From positions 1 to 64,000 of the forward strand of contig JAWKYG010000008.1 of the NCBI GenBank assembly GCA_041396585.1: DNA of 64,000 bases, given 5' to 3'. Below, one piece after another: positions 55,901 through 64,000 of this stretch. The DNA comes from JAUIAI01 sp041396585. Lineage in GTDB: Bacteria; Pseudomonadota; Gammaproteobacteria; Burkholderiales; Burkholderiaceae_E. Positions within the stretch are counted from its first letter, which is position 1. Every line of letters begins with the position of its first letter. Under the pieces are notes generated by a model. That model was given only the letters and a program-made list of their open reading frames with translations. It was not told the DNA's origin and made no database searches. A program made the position numbers and the translations under genes.

Positions 55901-58900
55901 CCTGACCACGGCCCAGGCCGCCAGCCTGACCAGCGACCAGCTCTCCAAGCTGAGCACCGCACAGATTGCCGCCATCGAGACGGCGGACGTGGCCGCGCTG
56001 ACCACCGACGGCCTGGCAGCGATTCCGACCCGCACGATCCCGTCGCTGACCTCGGCCCAGCTGGGCGCGCTGACCACCGGGCAGATCGGGGCGTTGACCA
56101 CGGCACAGGTACAGGCGCTGACCACCGAGCAGCTCGCCAGCCTGGGTACCGCCGATCTGAATGCGTTCAGCACGGATCACTTCGCGGCCATCAAGGCGCA
56201 AAAATTGTCGGCCCTGACCACCGCACAGCTTGCATCGCTGGAAACCGCCGATCTCGCCGTACTCGACAGCAAGCAGATTCGGGCGCTGAGCACCGACCAC
56301 ATCGCGGCCCTGAGCACCGGCCAGGTGGTGGCACTGACCACGGCACAGGTGCAGGCGCTGGACACCACGCAGATCGCTGCGATGACCACCGGCCAGATTG
56401 CGGCCATGGAGACCGCCGACCTCGCGGCATTGAGCACCAAGCAGACCGTGGCGTTGAGCACCGCGCAGATCGCCGCGCTGACCACCGGGCAGGCGGCCTC
56501 CCTCACCACCGAGCAGATCGCCAAGCTGAGCACCGATCAGCTTCCAGCGATGGAGACCGCCGATCTGGCCGCGCTGGGCACAGATGCCATTCGCGCCATA
56601 CACACCACCGCGCTGTCGGCGATGACCACGGCGCAACTCGGTAGCCTGAGCACCGGGCAGCTGGTGGCGCTCACCAGCAAGCAGGTCGCCTCGCTTGGCA
56701 CCGACCAGGTCGCATCGCTGACCACGGCCGATCTGAATGCGCTGACCACCGATCAGTTCGCCAGCCTGAAGGTAGGCCAGATTGGCGCCCTGACCACGGC
56801 CCAGATCGCCAACCTGGCCACCGACGATCTCAATGCGTTCGACACCAAGCAGATCGCCGCGCTGGGCACGGCCGGTGCATCCGCACTCACCACCGCGCAG
56901 CTCAATGCTCTGGGATCCACACAGCTTGGCGCGCTGACCAGCGAACAGCTCGGTGCCCTGAGCACAGCCCAGATCTCCAATCTGGCCACCGATCAGATCG
57001 TGGCGCTGACCACCCGCCAGATGGGTGCGCTGACCTCGACCATGTTCAACAGCATGACCTCGGGCCAGATCGCCTCCCTGACCGCCGAGCAACTCGGCAA
57101 GATCGGCACCGACCAGGCGGCGGGCCTGACCAGCACGGCCGGCATCGCCGCGTGGAGCACGGATCAGGTGGCGGCGATCAAGGCGGCAACGATCGGCGCA
57201 ATGACCACCGGTGCGTTCAATGCCTTGTCATCGACACAGATGCCCGCGCTCGACAAGAAGCAGATTGCGGCGGTGACCACCGATCAGATCGCCAGTCTGA
57301 CCACGGCCGACATCAACGATTTCTCGAGCACGCAGATCGGCTACCTGAACACCGCACAGATCGCCAGCCTGACCACCGCGCAGGTGGCCGCGATGAGTAC
57401 GGATACGATCAATGCGATCACCACACGTCAGCTGCCCTCGCTGAGCACGGCCAATATCGCGGCGCTCACCACCGCGCAGGTTGCCAACCTCGGCACGCAA
57501 CAGATCGCCAAGCTGACCAGTGATCAGATCGGCGCACTGGAGACGGCCGATATCGCAGCGCTCACCACGGATGGCATCGGCGCGCTGCAGCCGGCATCGA
57601 TCGCGACCTTCACCACCGCGCAACTGGGCGCCATGGGTTCCGATCAGATCGCGGTCCTGAACAAGCGCCAGATCGATGCACTGACCACGGCCCAGATGGC
57701 CGGCCTGGCTACCGACGACCTGAATGCGCTCACCACCGAGCAGATTCAGTGGTTGGACGCCACGCAGCTTGGCGCGCTCACGACCGCACAGGTCGCCGGC
57801 CTGGAGACCGCGGACCTGGCCGCGCTCACCACCCGCCAGCTCGATGCCTTCGGCACCGCTGCGATCAATGCGCTCACCACGGGCCAGATCGCTTCGCTGA
57901 CCACGGCGCAGTTCAAATCGCTGTCCGCCGAGCAGATCGGCGGCTTCGCGGACACGGCAGACATCGTGGCGCTGACCACAGATCATGTCGCCGCGATGAC
58001 CAAGGCGCAACTGGTCGCGCTGTCCACGGCCCAGTTCGCGGCACTGGAAACGGGTGATATCGCCGCCCTGTCGTCGACCCAGATGCGGGCACTGACCACC
58101 GACCACATCGTGGCCTTCACCACTGCGCAGATCACTGCGCTGGAGACCCAGGACATCGCCGCCCTGTCGATGGAGCAGGTGTTTGCCTTCGCCACCGATG
58201 ACATCGCGGCGATGACCGCGGCCCAGGTGGATGCGCTGCTGGCGGCCACACCGATCATGCTCGATCTGGATGGTGATGGCGTGCAGACCGTCTCGGCCTT
58301 CAACGGCGTGCGCTTCGACATCAACGCCACCGGCGAGAAGCTGCGCATCGGCTGGATCTCGCGCAGTGATGGTCTGCTGGCCATGGATAACAACGGCGAT
58401 GGTGTCATCAACGACGGCTCGGAACTGTTCGGTGCGGCCACCCGGTTGCCCAGTGGCGAGCGCGCCGGTGACGGCTTCGCCGCGATGGCCACCCAGGACA
58501 GCAACGGTGACGGTGTGCTCGATGCCAACGACGCCAACTGGGACAAGCTGCGTGTGTGGGTCGACGCCAACTTCAATGCCCAGACCGACGCCGGCGAGCT
58601 GCGCACGCTCGACGAACTCGACATCAGTTCGTTGAACCTGTCGGCCGAACGCTCGGGCGCGCTCAACCACGGCAACCTCGTGGGCCTGACCTCGACTTAC
58701 ACCACCGACGATGGCGCCCAGCACGAGATGAGCGACGTCTGGATCGCACGGCGGCTGCCGGCTGCGCAGCTCACCGCGATGAACGAGATGCTGCTCGAGC
58801 CACCGGCATCGCCGCTGCCCGAAGCCGATCCCGCGCCTGCCGTGATCGACAAGGCAGAGGTCGAGGCAACGCTCGAGATAGTCAGCAAGACCGCTTCGCT

Positions 58901-58937
58901 GGACGAGGAGCTTGGCAGCCAGCTGCCGCTCCTGTAA
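52953..58937 (+). CDS. Giant octapeptide-repeat protein with C-terminal calcium-loop domain (1994 aa)
   Basis: The ATG at 52953 has an aagga ribosome site, matched at the second giant gene. Residues 7-1766 are about 220 contiguous octapeptides of the form [ILV]-x-x-[LMF]-[ST]-[ST]-x-[QDE], such as IAALTTAQ. No Cys and no signal peptide are seen. The T-T-x-Q then I-x-x-L pattern fits a short capped helix per unit, so a helical solenoid is possible; a beta-solenoid is the alternative. Residues 1767-1994 form a separate domain with acidic loops DLDGDGVQT, DNNGDGVINDGSELFG and DSNGDGVLDANDANW and a C-terminal region TYTTDDGAQHEMSDVW, as found in RTX and other type I-secreted proteins. It is probably a large secreted or surface protein, perhaps an adhesin or matrix component. 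No transporter genes are in the window. Confidence 0.88.
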   Translation: MATIIPSLTTAQINGLSTDSIAGLTTEDWAAFSTAQVVALATEHMPAISTAGLAALGTAQVAAIETGDLALLSSKQMAAFSSAQVGAMTTAQIDSLYSEQVAAFGSAQIGALGTAQVVALASDHMPAIATAGLAAMGTAQVAAIETADIRMLTSKQMSAFSSDQVGAMTTAQINSLYSDQVAAFGSAQIGALGTAQVVALTSDQMQAIATAGLAAMGTAQVAAMETADIRMLTSGQMSVFSADQVAAMTTAQIAGLYTDQVAAFGSAQIAAMSTAQIASLTTDDIFTLSTRQIRALDSAQIAALTTAQASALNTDQVAVLTSAQAVGFETADLAAIGTSEIGVLPTGALAALSTAQLGALSSAQIFSLSSQQARALTTDHIAAMSSGNFAALGTQHVAAFETGQIAAITTAQIAGMPTENVGILSTRQIASLGTAAIGALTTAQAFTLSSAQAASLSSDQLGALGTAAVAALSTSAVAALPTRSIAAMSTAQVDAFGTDQILSLTTKQVASLTTTQIAALTTADLNALGSDQMLALTTAQLGALTTAQVANLTTADVAALTTKQITALSTAHIASLTTAQVANLTTAQVQSLTTDQIAAVETADIAALTTDGVAAISSKAIPILSTAQLGALSSTQIASLSTGQISKLTTAQVASLATDDLNALTSDQIPGLSTDQLAALSTAQVANMTTDDLGALTTRQIRGLSSTQVPALSTAQVANLTTDQVASLTTDQLSWLETADVAALSTGALAAIASRSIAAFTTAQINALTTGQIGALSTMQVSSLTTDQVASLSTASLAALSTDQVGALKPNQIDALTTAQVAAMPTASLAALTTKQFASFGTDDIGALSTAQVANLTTAQVAKLTTDQIVALETADVAALTSDALAAIPSRSISAFTTAQINALSTAQVGYLDTRQISSMSTDQIANLSTANLVALSSDQVAALKPAQIAALTTAQVAAIPTDDLTVLSTKQLAQFGTDDIAALTTAQAASLTSDQLSKLSTAQIAAIETADVAALTTDGLAAIPTRTIPSLTSAQLGALTTGQIGALTTAQVQALTTEQLASLGTADLNAFSTDHFAAIKAQKLSALTTAQLASLETADLAVLDSKQIRALSTDHIAALSTGQVVALTTAQVQALDTTQIAAMTTGQIAAMETADLAALSTKQTVALSTAQIAALTTGQAASLTTEQIAKLSTDQLPAMETADLAALGTDAIRAIHTTALSAMTTAQLGSLSTGQLVALTSKQVASLGTDQVASLTTADLNALTTDQFASLKVGQIGALTTAQIANLATDDLNAFDTKQIAALGTAGASALTTAQLNALGSTQLGALTSEQLGALSTAQISNLATDQIVALTTRQMGALTSTMFNSMTSGQIASLTAEQLGKIGTDQAAGLTSTAGIAAWSTDQVAAIKAATIGAMTTGAFNALSSTQMPALDKKQIAAVTTDQIASLTTADINDFSSTQIGYLNTAQIASLTTAQVAAMSTDTINAITTRQLPSLSTANIAALTTAQVANLGTQQIAKLTSDQIGALETADIAALTTDGIGALQPASIATFTTAQLGAMGSDQIAVLNKRQIDALTTAQMAGLATDDLNALTTEQIQWLDATQLGALTTAQVAGLETADLAALTTRQLDAFGTAAINALTTGQIASLTTAQFKSLSAEQIGGFADTADIVALTTDHVAAMTKAQLVALSTAQFAALETGDIAALSSTQMRALTTDHIVAFTTAQITALETQDIAALSMEQVFAFATDDIAAMTAAQVDALLAATPIMLDLDGDGVQTVSAFNGVRFDINATGEKLRIGWISRSDGLLAMDNNGDGVINDGSELFGAATRLPSGERAGDGFAAMATQDSNGDGVLDANDANWDKLRVWVDANFNAQTDAGELRTLDELDISSLNLSAERSGALNHGNLVGLTSTYTTDDGAQHEMSDVWIARRLPAAQLTAMNEMLLEPPASPLPEADPAPAVIDKAEVEATLEIVSKTASLDEELGSQLPLL
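53043..53762 (+). repeat. 240-bp super-repeat, three copies
   Basis: Units beginning at 53043, 53283 and 53523 each contain ten octapeptides and share long identical stretches, for example the segment encoding DIRMLTSKQMSAFSSDQVGA. They show recent in-register duplication inside the octapeptide array. Confidence 0.9.
54753..56384 (+). repeat. 408-bp super-repeat, four copies
   Basis: Each unit holds 17 octapeptides and begins with a codon pattern for ETAD[IV]AAL at 54753, 55161, 55569 and 55977, exactly 408 bp apart. Inner marks such as LAAIPSRSI, ALKPxQI and FGTDDI recur at fixed places. Copies have diverged more than the 240-bp set. Confidence 0.88.
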
Positions 58938-58953
58938 CCACCCGGTGCGCACC

Positions 58954-59039
58954 CTCGCGCGCTCATGACGCTGCCGGCGTGATGAGCGCGCGAGCCGGCA
59001 AGAGGGGTCTGTATCCGTGATGCAGGCCCCTCTCTTGCC
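58954..59039 (+). terminator. Two consecutive hairpins after the first giant gene
   Basis: The first is a perfect 13-bp stem (ctcgcgcgctcat / atgagcgcgcgag, 58954-58994) and the second an 11-bp-plus stem with a 2-base bulge (ggcaagagggg / cccctctcttgcc, 58997-59039). They start 17 bp after the stop and should limit readthrough into the second giant gene. Confidence 0.7.
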
Positions 59040-59086
59040 ATGCCGGCGGAGCGCGCGTCGACCGCATATCCGGCCGACCGCAACCC

Positions 59087-59181
59087 CCCTAACGTAGGGC
59101 AGTTCGTGTCCGATGATCCGGTACGCGGGCAGCGTCTGCCAAGACCGTTCCCGCACACACAACCGTTGCGGACACAACGGT
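59087..59181. promoter_or_regulatory. Dyads upstream of the second giant gene
   Basis: In the 333-bp gap between the giant genes, beyond the hairpins, lie ccctaacgtaggg (59087-59099) and accgttg-cggaca-caacggt (59162-59181). Both are possible operators. The gap ends with an aagga ribosome site like that of the first gene. Confidence 0.35.
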
Positions 59182-59270
59182 CGGGCCATCCGAACCGATG
59201 GCCAGACCGGTATCCGAGCGGACCATGAGCGGGCACTTCCGAAGCCCGTTCTATCCAGCAAGGAACCGGC

Positions 59271-62200
59271 ATGGCCTCCGTCGTCTCCAGCCTCACCACC
59301 GCGCAGATCAACGGTCTGAGCACTACGTCGATCGCCGGTCTCACTACCGAGGACTGGACTGCCTTCTCGACCGCGCAGATCGTCGCCCTGAGCACCGCGC
59401 AGATGCCGGCGATAGCGACCGCCGGCATCGCCGCGCTCGGCACGGCGCAGGTGGCGGCCATTGAATCGGCCGACTTCGCGGCACTGACGACCGCGCAACT
59501 GGCCGCACTCTCGAGCGCACAGTTCGCCGCGCTCGGCTCCGCTCAGGTCGCGGCCCTGAGCACGGCCCAGATCGGTTCGCTCGGTACCGCGCAGATCGCG
59601 GCCATGACCACGACGCAGATCGGCGCGCTAGGGACCGACGACATCGGGGCGCTCACCACCAAGCAGACCGCGGCCCTGTCGAACGCATCGATCGCCGCAT
59701 TGTCCACGGCCCAGGTGGCGGCGCTGACCACCGCGCAGGTCGCCCGTCTCAGCAGCGACCAGGTCGCGGCCATGGAAACGGCCGACATCGCCGCGCTGGA
59801 AACCGCCGATGTCGCAGCACTCGCCACAGCCTCGCTGGCGGCGATGTCCACCGCACAGATCGATGCCTTCGGCTCCGATCAGATCGCCGCGCTCTCCAGC
59901 AAGCAGGTGCAGTCGCTGACCACCACGCAGATCGCGGCGCTGTCGAGCGCGGATCTGAATGCGATGAGCTCCGAGCAGATGGCGGCGCTCCAGACCGGGC
60001 AGATCGCGGCGCTCACCACCGCCCAGATCGCCGGGCTCTCCACCGCCGACCTGGCAACTCTGAGCAGCAAGCAGATCGCCGCCCTGGGTACCGGCGCGAT
60101 CGCGGCCATCACCACCGCACAGGCGGCGAGCCTGAGCACCGCGCAGATCGCCTCGCTGACCACCGACCAGATCGCGGCGATCGAGACCGCGGACATCGCC
60201 GCCTTCAGCACCGACGGCGTGGCCGCGATTCACTCACGTGCGATCCCCAGTCTCGGTACCGCGCAGATCGGCGCGCTCGGCTCCAACCAGATCGCGGCAC
60301 TCACCACCAAGCAGGTATCGCAACTCAGCACCGGCCAGATCGCGGGCCTGGCCACGGATGATCTCAATGCCTTTGGCTCGGCCCAGATCGCGGCGCTGAG
60401 CACAGCACAGCTGGGTGCGCTGTCGACCACCCAGATCGCGAACATGGCGACCGATGATCTGGCGGCGCTGAGCTCGCGGCAGATCCGCGGGCTGGGCAGC
60501 GATCAGATCGCGGCGCTGACCACGGCCCAGGTGGCGAACCTCACCACCGACCAGATCGCCAGGCTCTCCACCGAGCAGCTCTCCTGGCTGGAGACCGCCG
60601 ATGTCGCCGCGCTCGGCACCGATGCCCTATTGGCGATTCCGTCGCGCTCGATCGCGGCCTTTTCCAGCGCGCAGATCAATGCGCTGACCAGCGCACAGAT
60701 CGCGGCACTGTCGACGAACCAGGTCTCGGCCATGAGCACCGAGCAGATGGCCAACCTGAGCACGGCCAACATGGCGGCGCTGACGACCGATCAGGTGGTG
60801 GCGCTGAAGCCGACCCAGATCGCAGCGCTCGGCACCGCGCAGATCGTGGCCATCCCCACCGGCTCGCTGGCCGCGCTGAGCACCAAGCAGCTCGCCCAGT
60901 TCGGGACCGACGATATCGCCGCGCTGAGCACCGCCCAGGCGGCGAGTCTGACCAGCGGCCAGATGGCCAAGCTCTCCAGCGAGCAACTGGCCGCGATCGA
61001 GACGGCAGATATCGCGGCACTGTCGAGCGATGCGCTGGCGGCCATCCCGTCGCGCGCGATCACCGCGCTGACCACCAGCCAGCTCGGCGCCCTCACCCCC
61101 GCCCAGATGGGCGCGTTCGACACCCGGCAGATCAGCTCGCTGAGTTCCGAGCAGATCCCCGGCCTGGGCACGGCGAATCTGAATGCGCTGGGATCGGACG
61201 ACATTCAGAGCCTGAAGCTCACCCAGCTCGCAGCGCTGACCACCGCGCAGATCAACAACATGTCGGGGTTGTCATCGCTGACGACCAAACAGTTCGCTGC
61301 CCTGAGCACCGATCAGATCGTGGCGCTGAGCAACGGCCAGGTGACAGCGATGAGCACCGCCCATGTCGCGACGCTCAGCCCGACACAGATCGCCGCCATG
61401 GAAACGGCCGACTTCGGTGCGCTGGACTTCAACTATGGCCTGCCGATCATCTCCACCCAGGCCTTCCAGGCGATCACCCCGGATCAGTTCAGCGCGGTGA
61501 ACATCAGTGCCGACTACTTCACCACGCAGCAGATGGCGGCGATGACCTCCGGCCAGGTCGCCGCGATGCCGACCGCGATGTGGGGCGACTTCATCTCGGA
61601 ACAGATCCAGGCGATCAAACCGCAGGCGATCTCCGCCCTGACGACCGCCGCGCTCGCCAGCATGGATACCGAGGCACTGGCGGCCCTGAGCAGCACGCAG
61701 ATCGCCGCGCTCAGTACCGATCAGATCCGCTCCCTGCCCGCGGCCCGCATGGAGGTGCTGACCAGCGAGCAGCTGCCCGGCCTGACCCGGGAGCAGATCG
61801 GCGCCTTGACCACCCTGCAGATCGGCTTGATTGCCAGCACGGCCTTTCCGGCGATGACCACACAGCAGATCGCGGCGCTGAGCACCGAGCAGGTCAGGAT
61901 GATGGCCGATGACCAGTTCATGGTCATGACCACCGCGCAGACGGCCGCGTTCAGCACCACCCAGTGGGCCGCGATGGATACCTCTAACGTCATCGCGATC
62001 ACCACCGACAACATTCCGATTCTCGACGCGGCCGATCTGGCGGCATTCTCGACCGGGCAGTTCTGGTCACTGACCTCGGACCAGATCGGCGCGCTGAGCA
62101 CTGCGCAGATTCAGGCGCTGAGCCCGGTACAGGTGAACATGCTGGTCGAGGATTACTCCACCTACTACGCCGGCGTGACGACCACCCAGTTCGCCGCGCT

Positions 62201-64000
62201 CAAGCCGAGCCAGATTCAGTACCTCGCCGAATTCCGCAACCTGCCCACCGAAGGCCTGAACGCGATGAGTTCGGCGCAGATCGCCGCGATCTCGAGCGAT
62301 CAGATCGGGGCGATGACGGATACGCAGCTGAACGCGCTGGGCTCGACCCAGATCGCCGCGCTTACCACGACGCAGATTCCTGAACTGGACGACACCGACT
62401 TTCCCTTCCTGAGCACCGCCCAGCTGAACCTGTTCTCACCGGCGCAGATCGCCGCTCTGGACGTGGGCCAGGTTTTTGCGATGACCACGGGCCAGCTCGT
62501 CTCGCTACGACCCGCACAGATCGGGGCGATGACGACCGAGCACGCCTGGGTACTGGGCAGCGATTCAACGGCCGCCACGACGGCATGGAGCACCGACCAG
62601 GTGGCGGCGATGTCACCGGAGTTCGTCAGCGAGTACGACTATCTGAGCGCCATGTCATCCACGCAGATACAGCTGCTGGATCAGGCCCAGGTCGCCGCGG
62701 TCGACATCACCTATTTCGACACCGCCGACATCAACAAGTTCTCGAGCACCCAGATCGGCTATCTGGGCACAGAGCAGATCAGTCATCTCAGCACCGCCCA
62801 GATCGCCGCGCTGAGCACGGCCAACCTGGTTGCGATCGGGACCGCGCAGATTTCGGCGATCGGCACCGCACAGGTTGCAGCGCTGACCACGGCTCAGGCG
62901 GCCAGTCTGACGACCGGGCAGATCGCGAAGCTGTCGACCGCCCAGGTCGCCGCCCTGGAGAGCGCCGATGTCGCGGCGATCTCCACCGATGGCATCCGGG
63001 CATTGCAGGCGAGCGCGATCCCGGTGATGAGCACCGCGCAGATGGCGGCCCTCACCTCGGATCAGATCGGGCTGCTGAGCAAGGCGCAGGTCGATGCGAT
63101 CACGACCGCACAGATCGCGGGTCTGGCCACTGCGGCCTTGCAGGCACTGACCACCGCCCAGGTGCAGTGGCTGGATAGCGAACAGCTCGGCGCACTCACC
63201 ACCGCCCAGGTGGCGGCGCTGGCCACGGATGATCTCGCCGCGCTGAGCACGCGCCAGCTCGGGGCCTTCGGCACGGCGGCGATCAATGCCCTGACCACCG
63301 GCCAGATCGCCTCGCTGACCACCGCCCAGGTGCGCGCGCTCTCCACCGAGCAGATCGCAGGCTTCGCCGACACCGCCGACATCGCGGCGCTGACCACCGA
63401 CCATGTTGCCGCGCTGTCCAAGAACCAGGTGGCCGCGCTGTCCACGGCCCAGTTCGCGGCCCTGGAAACCGCCGATGTCGCCGCGCTGACATCGCTGCAG
63501 ATGAGCGCACTGAGCACGGATCAGATCGTGGCCTTCACCACCGCGCAGATCACCGCGCTGGAGACCCAGGATCTGGCCGCCCTGTCGATGACCCAGGTGT
63601 TTGCCTTCGCCTCCGAAGATATCGCGGCAATGACGGCCTCCCAGGTGGATGCGCTGCTCGCGGCCACGCCGATCATGCTGGACCTGAACGGTGACGGTGT
63701 GCAGACCGTTTCCGCCTACAACGGCGTGCGCTTCGACATCAATGCCACCGGCGAGCGGGCGCATATCGGCTGGGTCTCACGCAGCGACGGTCTGCTGGCC
63801 ATGGACCACAACGGCGACGGTGTGATCAACGACGGTTCCGAATTGTTCGGCTCGGCCACCCGCCTGCCCGGCGGGGAGCGCGCCGGCGACGGCTTCGTGG
63901 CGATGGCGGCCCACGACAGCAATGGCGACGGCGTGCTCGATGTGAACGACGCCAATTGGGGCAAGCTGCGCGTGTGGGTCGATGCCGATTTCGATGCCCA
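59271..64000 (+). CDS. Second giant octapeptide-repeat protein, 3' end cut by window edge (1576+ aa)
   Basis: ATG 59271 begins MASVVSSLTTAQINGLSTTS, parallel to the first protein's MATIIPSLTTAQINGLSTDS. The frame stays open to 64000. Residues 7-1466 are about 180 octapeptides, then a calcium-loop domain (from 63669) that begins DLNGDGVQTVSAYNGVRFD and is nearly the same as in the first protein. A stretch at about residues 660-1150 breaks the regular octad with inserts such as DFNYGLPIIS, VEDYSTYYAGVT and AEFRNLPTEG. The last 200 repeat residues align with the first protein without gaps, including the odd unit FADTADI, so the two are paralogues by tandem duplication. Secretion by a type I system and a surface or matrix role are inferred. 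Confidence 0.88.
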   Translation, partial: MASVVSSLTTAQINGLSTTSIAGLTTEDWTAFSTAQIVALSTAQMPAIATAGIAALGTAQVAAIESADFAALTTAQLAALSSAQFAALGSAQVAALSTAQIGSLGTAQIAAMTTTQIGALGTDDIGALTTKQTAALSNASIAALSTAQVAALTTAQVARLSSDQVAAMETADIAALETADVAALATASLAAMSTAQIDAFGSDQIAALSSKQVQSLTTTQIAALSSADLNAMSSEQMAALQTGQIAALTTAQIAGLSTADLATLSSKQIAALGTGAIAAITTAQAASLSTAQIASLTTDQIAAIETADIAAFSTDGVAAIHSRAIPSLGTAQIGALGSNQIAALTTKQVSQLSTGQIAGLATDDLNAFGSAQIAALSTAQLGALSTTQIANMATDDLAALSSRQIRGLGSDQIAALTTAQVANLTTDQIARLSTEQLSWLETADVAALGTDALLAIPSRSIAAFSSAQINALTSAQIAALSTNQVSAMSTEQMANLSTANMAALTTDQVVALKPTQIAALGTAQIVAIPTGSLAALSTKQLAQFGTDDIAALSTAQAASLTSGQMAKLSSEQLAAIETADIAALSSDALAAIPSRAITALTTSQLGALTPAQMGAFDTRQISSLSSEQIPGLGTANLNALGSDDIQSLKLTQLAALTTAQINNMSGLSSLTTKQFAALSTDQIVALSNGQVTAMSTAHVATLSPTQIAAMETADFGALDFNYGLPIISTQAFQAITPDQFSAVNISADYFTTQQMAAMTSGQVAAMPTAMWGDFISEQIQAIKPQAISALTTAALASMDTEALAALSSTQIAALSTDQIRSLPAARMEVLTSEQLPGLTREQIGALTTLQIGLIASTAFPAMTTQQIAALSTEQVRMMADDQFMVMTTAQTAAFSTTQWAAMDTSNVIAITTDNIPILDAADLAAFSTGQFWSLTSDQIGALSTAQIQALSPVQVNMLVEDYSTYYAGVTTTQFAALKPSQIQYLAEFRNLPTEGLNAMSSAQIAAISSDQIGAMTDTQLNALGSTQIAALTTTQIPELDDTDFPFLSTAQLNLFSPAQIAALDVGQVFAMTTGQLVSLRPAQIGAMTTEHAWVLGSDSTAATTAWSTDQVAAMSPEFVSEYDYLSAMSSTQIQLLDQAQVAAVDITYFDTADINKFSSTQIGYLGTEQISHLSTAQIAALSTANLVAIGTAQISAIGTAQVAALTTAQAASLTTGQIAKLSTAQVAALESADVAAISTDGIRALQASAIPVMSTAQMAALTSDQIGLLSKAQVDAITTAQIAGLATAALQALTTAQVQWLDSEQLGALTTAQVAALATDDLAALSTRQLGAFGTAAINALTTGQIASLTTAQVRALSTEQIAGFADTADIAALTTDHVAALSKNQVAALSTAQFAALETADVAALTSLQMSALSTDQIVAFTTAQITALETQDLAALSMTQVFAFASEDIAAMTASQVDALLAATPIMLDLNGDGVQTVSAYNGVRFDINATGERAHIGWVSRSDGLLAMDHNGDGVINDGSELFGSATRLPGGERAGDGFVAMAAHDSNGDGVLDVNDANWGKLRVWVDADFDA

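Noticed and set aside
52626..59498. Very long open frames on the minus strand across the repeat region (680, 531 and 756 codons)
   Set aside because: They arise because the 24-bp repeat unit lacks stop triplets on the other strand. Their translations are Arg/Gly/Asp-rich with no domain, and the plus frame has a start, ribosome site and a clear C-terminal domain.
52953..64000. Regular 24-bp periodicity as a CRISPR array
   Set aside because: There are no unique spacers, no identical repeats, no cas genes, and the array is one open coding frame.

Overview
The window is GC-rich chromosomal DNA (no tRNA, rRNA, insertion sequence, phage gene or CRISPR array was recognised). Its housekeeping blocks read argB/pyrimidine 5'-nucleotidase/slmA, hslUV/STAS protein/dksA/cobW-type GTPase/xerC/DUF484/dapF/two LpxL-type acyltransferases/metK, SAH riboswitch/ahcY/tlyA/metF, and 5-formyl-THF cyclo-ligase/slt/NDUFA9-like/cca. 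These orders, and a DksA that lacks zinc-finger cysteines, are typical of Betaproteobacteria, most like Burkholderiales. This placement is inference from synteny.

Region 1 (1-12,430) and region 2 (12,451-21,413) are two versions of one module. Each has a LuxR-HTH regulator facing away from an operon of NarL-type response regulator, hybrid histidine kinase, then enzymes: a GMC/cholesterol-oxidase-like flavoprotein with a four-cysteine cluster motif, an alpha/beta hydrolase whose nucleophile position is Cys, and a PhoD-like metallophosphoesterase. In region 1 the three enzymes are fused into one 2169-residue protein; in region 2 the GMC and hydrolase parts form one reading unit (interrupted by a single-base frameshift) and the PhoD enzyme is a separate gene overlapping it by ATGA. 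Region 1 also carries a decayed second kinase and, at the window edge, a Tat-exported TRAP-receptor-like protein. This module is the first of two candidates for an undescribed system.

Region 3 (21,487-52,603) is mostly core genome. It includes a WcaJ-like sugar-phosphate transferase with a tandemly repeated, stop-containing 3' end, a carbonic-anhydrase-like exported protein with Arg at the first zinc-His position, a heat-shock promoter before hslVU, an SAH riboswitch before ahcY, a long leader before metK, and a c-di-GMP pair (HD-GYP with a degenerate HD motif, then an apparently active EAL protein).

Region 4 (52,953-64,000) holds two tandem giant genes made almost wholly of an 8-residue repeat, [ILV]-x-x-[LMF]-[ST]-[ST]-x-[QDE], about 220 and 180 copies, each followed by a calcium-loop domain like those of RTX/type I-secreted proteins. 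The second gene runs off the window. They are the second candidate for an undescribed system.

Single-base frameshifts occur in argB, in the region-2 hydrolase and several times in one kinase. Some could be assembly errors; the kinase looks truly decayed.
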